Positions 63,939-64,000 of a DNA stretch of 64,000 nt are shown here, piece by piece. Location of the stretch: positions 310,001-374,000 of the forward strand of contig NZ_NOXW01000019.1 of NCBI RefSeq assembly GCF_002251855.1, in the 5' to 3' direction. Origin of the DNA: Rhodoferax sp. TH121. GTDB lineage: Bacteria > Pseudomonadota > Gammaproteobacteria > Burkholderiales > Burkholderiaceae_C. Both the position numbers and the translations under genes were made by a program. A model generated the notes under the pieces. It was not told where the DNA came from. It did not search any database and saw only the letters and a program-made list of their open reading frames with translations. Positions within the stretch are counted from its first letter, which is position 1; each line of letters begins with the position of its first letter.

Positions 63939-64000
63939 ATGTGTGGAATCGTTGGCGTTGTTAGCAATGCACCCGTCAATCAACTGATCTACGACGCCTT
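63939..64000 (+). CDS. purF: Amidophosphoribosyltransferase, 5' fragment
   Basis: Only the first 20 codons lie in the window: MCGIVGVVSNAPVNQLIYDA. The cysteine after the start methionine is the glutaminase nucleophile of PurF. First step of de novo purine synthesis. It is cut by the window end, not broken. Confidence 0.92.
   Translation, partial: MCGIVGVVSNAPVNQLIYDA

Overview
The window looks like a chromosomal segment of a high-GC betaproteobacterium, most likely Comamonadaceae (Rhodoferax/Polaromonas/Acidovorax relatives). The evidence is the Burkholderiales-style gene content and order (folC - SPOR protein - cvpA - purF; prfB - HAD phosphatase - pepN - fbp; murB beside yajQ), the codon and GC style, a QueE with the CX14CX2C cluster motif known from Burkholderia, and a dispersed ~50-60 bp repeat of the kind seen in this family. 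The genus is an inference.

Layout. 1-5.4 kb: sugar-acid catabolism (GntR regulator, glucarate dehydratase, glycerate 2-kinase) interrupted by an 8-oxoguanine deaminase. 5.4-8.5 kb: a Crp/Fnr regulator with its own TTGAT-type box, a small protein, and a coupled histidine kinase/NarL-type response regulator. 8.5-9.96 kb: an atypical stretch with two small convergent genes around an attC-like palindrome, then a promoter region with two stacked dyads in front of a GlcG/HbpS-family gene and an ankyrin protein. 11-29 kb: a purine supercluster with xanthine dehydrogenase (xdhAB), LysR, a complete BMP-type nucleoside ABC transporter, a Rieske oxygenase, adenine deaminase, a second BMP protein in an operon with queE-queD, and guanine deaminase. 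Together with the 8-oxoguanine deaminase this covers uptake of purine nucleosides or bases and their deamination and oxidation to urate. No urate oxidase is visible. A Sel1-repeat gene with a Fur-like box sits inside this region. 29-36 kb: a reductase/AhpD pair with a divergent LysR, an MFS exporter, a deoxycytidylate deaminase-like protein, rhlE and apaH. 36-54 kb: housekeeping genes (CorC/HlyC-type protein, ElyC-like protein, tRNA-Thr, fbp, pepN, prfB with its programmed frameshift, acyl-CoA synthetase, ybaK, plsY, a degenerate HD-GYP protein, yajQ, murB). 55.3-59 kb: a lower-GC accessory island with a truncated NERD gene, a membrane-anchored SH3 protein and a DUF262/DUF1524 (GmrSD/SspE-like) protein, which is the best candidate here for an undescribed defence module. 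59-64 kb: argG, ppnP, an ArsC-family protein, folC, a SPOR protein, cvpA and the start of purF.

The most unusual sequence-level signal is the dispersed repeat. At least fourteen full or partial copies occur in this window, and about ten of them lie inside conserved genes (xdhA, xdhB, glycerate kinase, folC, pepN, guaD, apaH and twice in one acyl-CoA synthetase), where they are translated in frame. One copy abuts the argG start codon and appears to supply its Shine-Dalgarno sequence.
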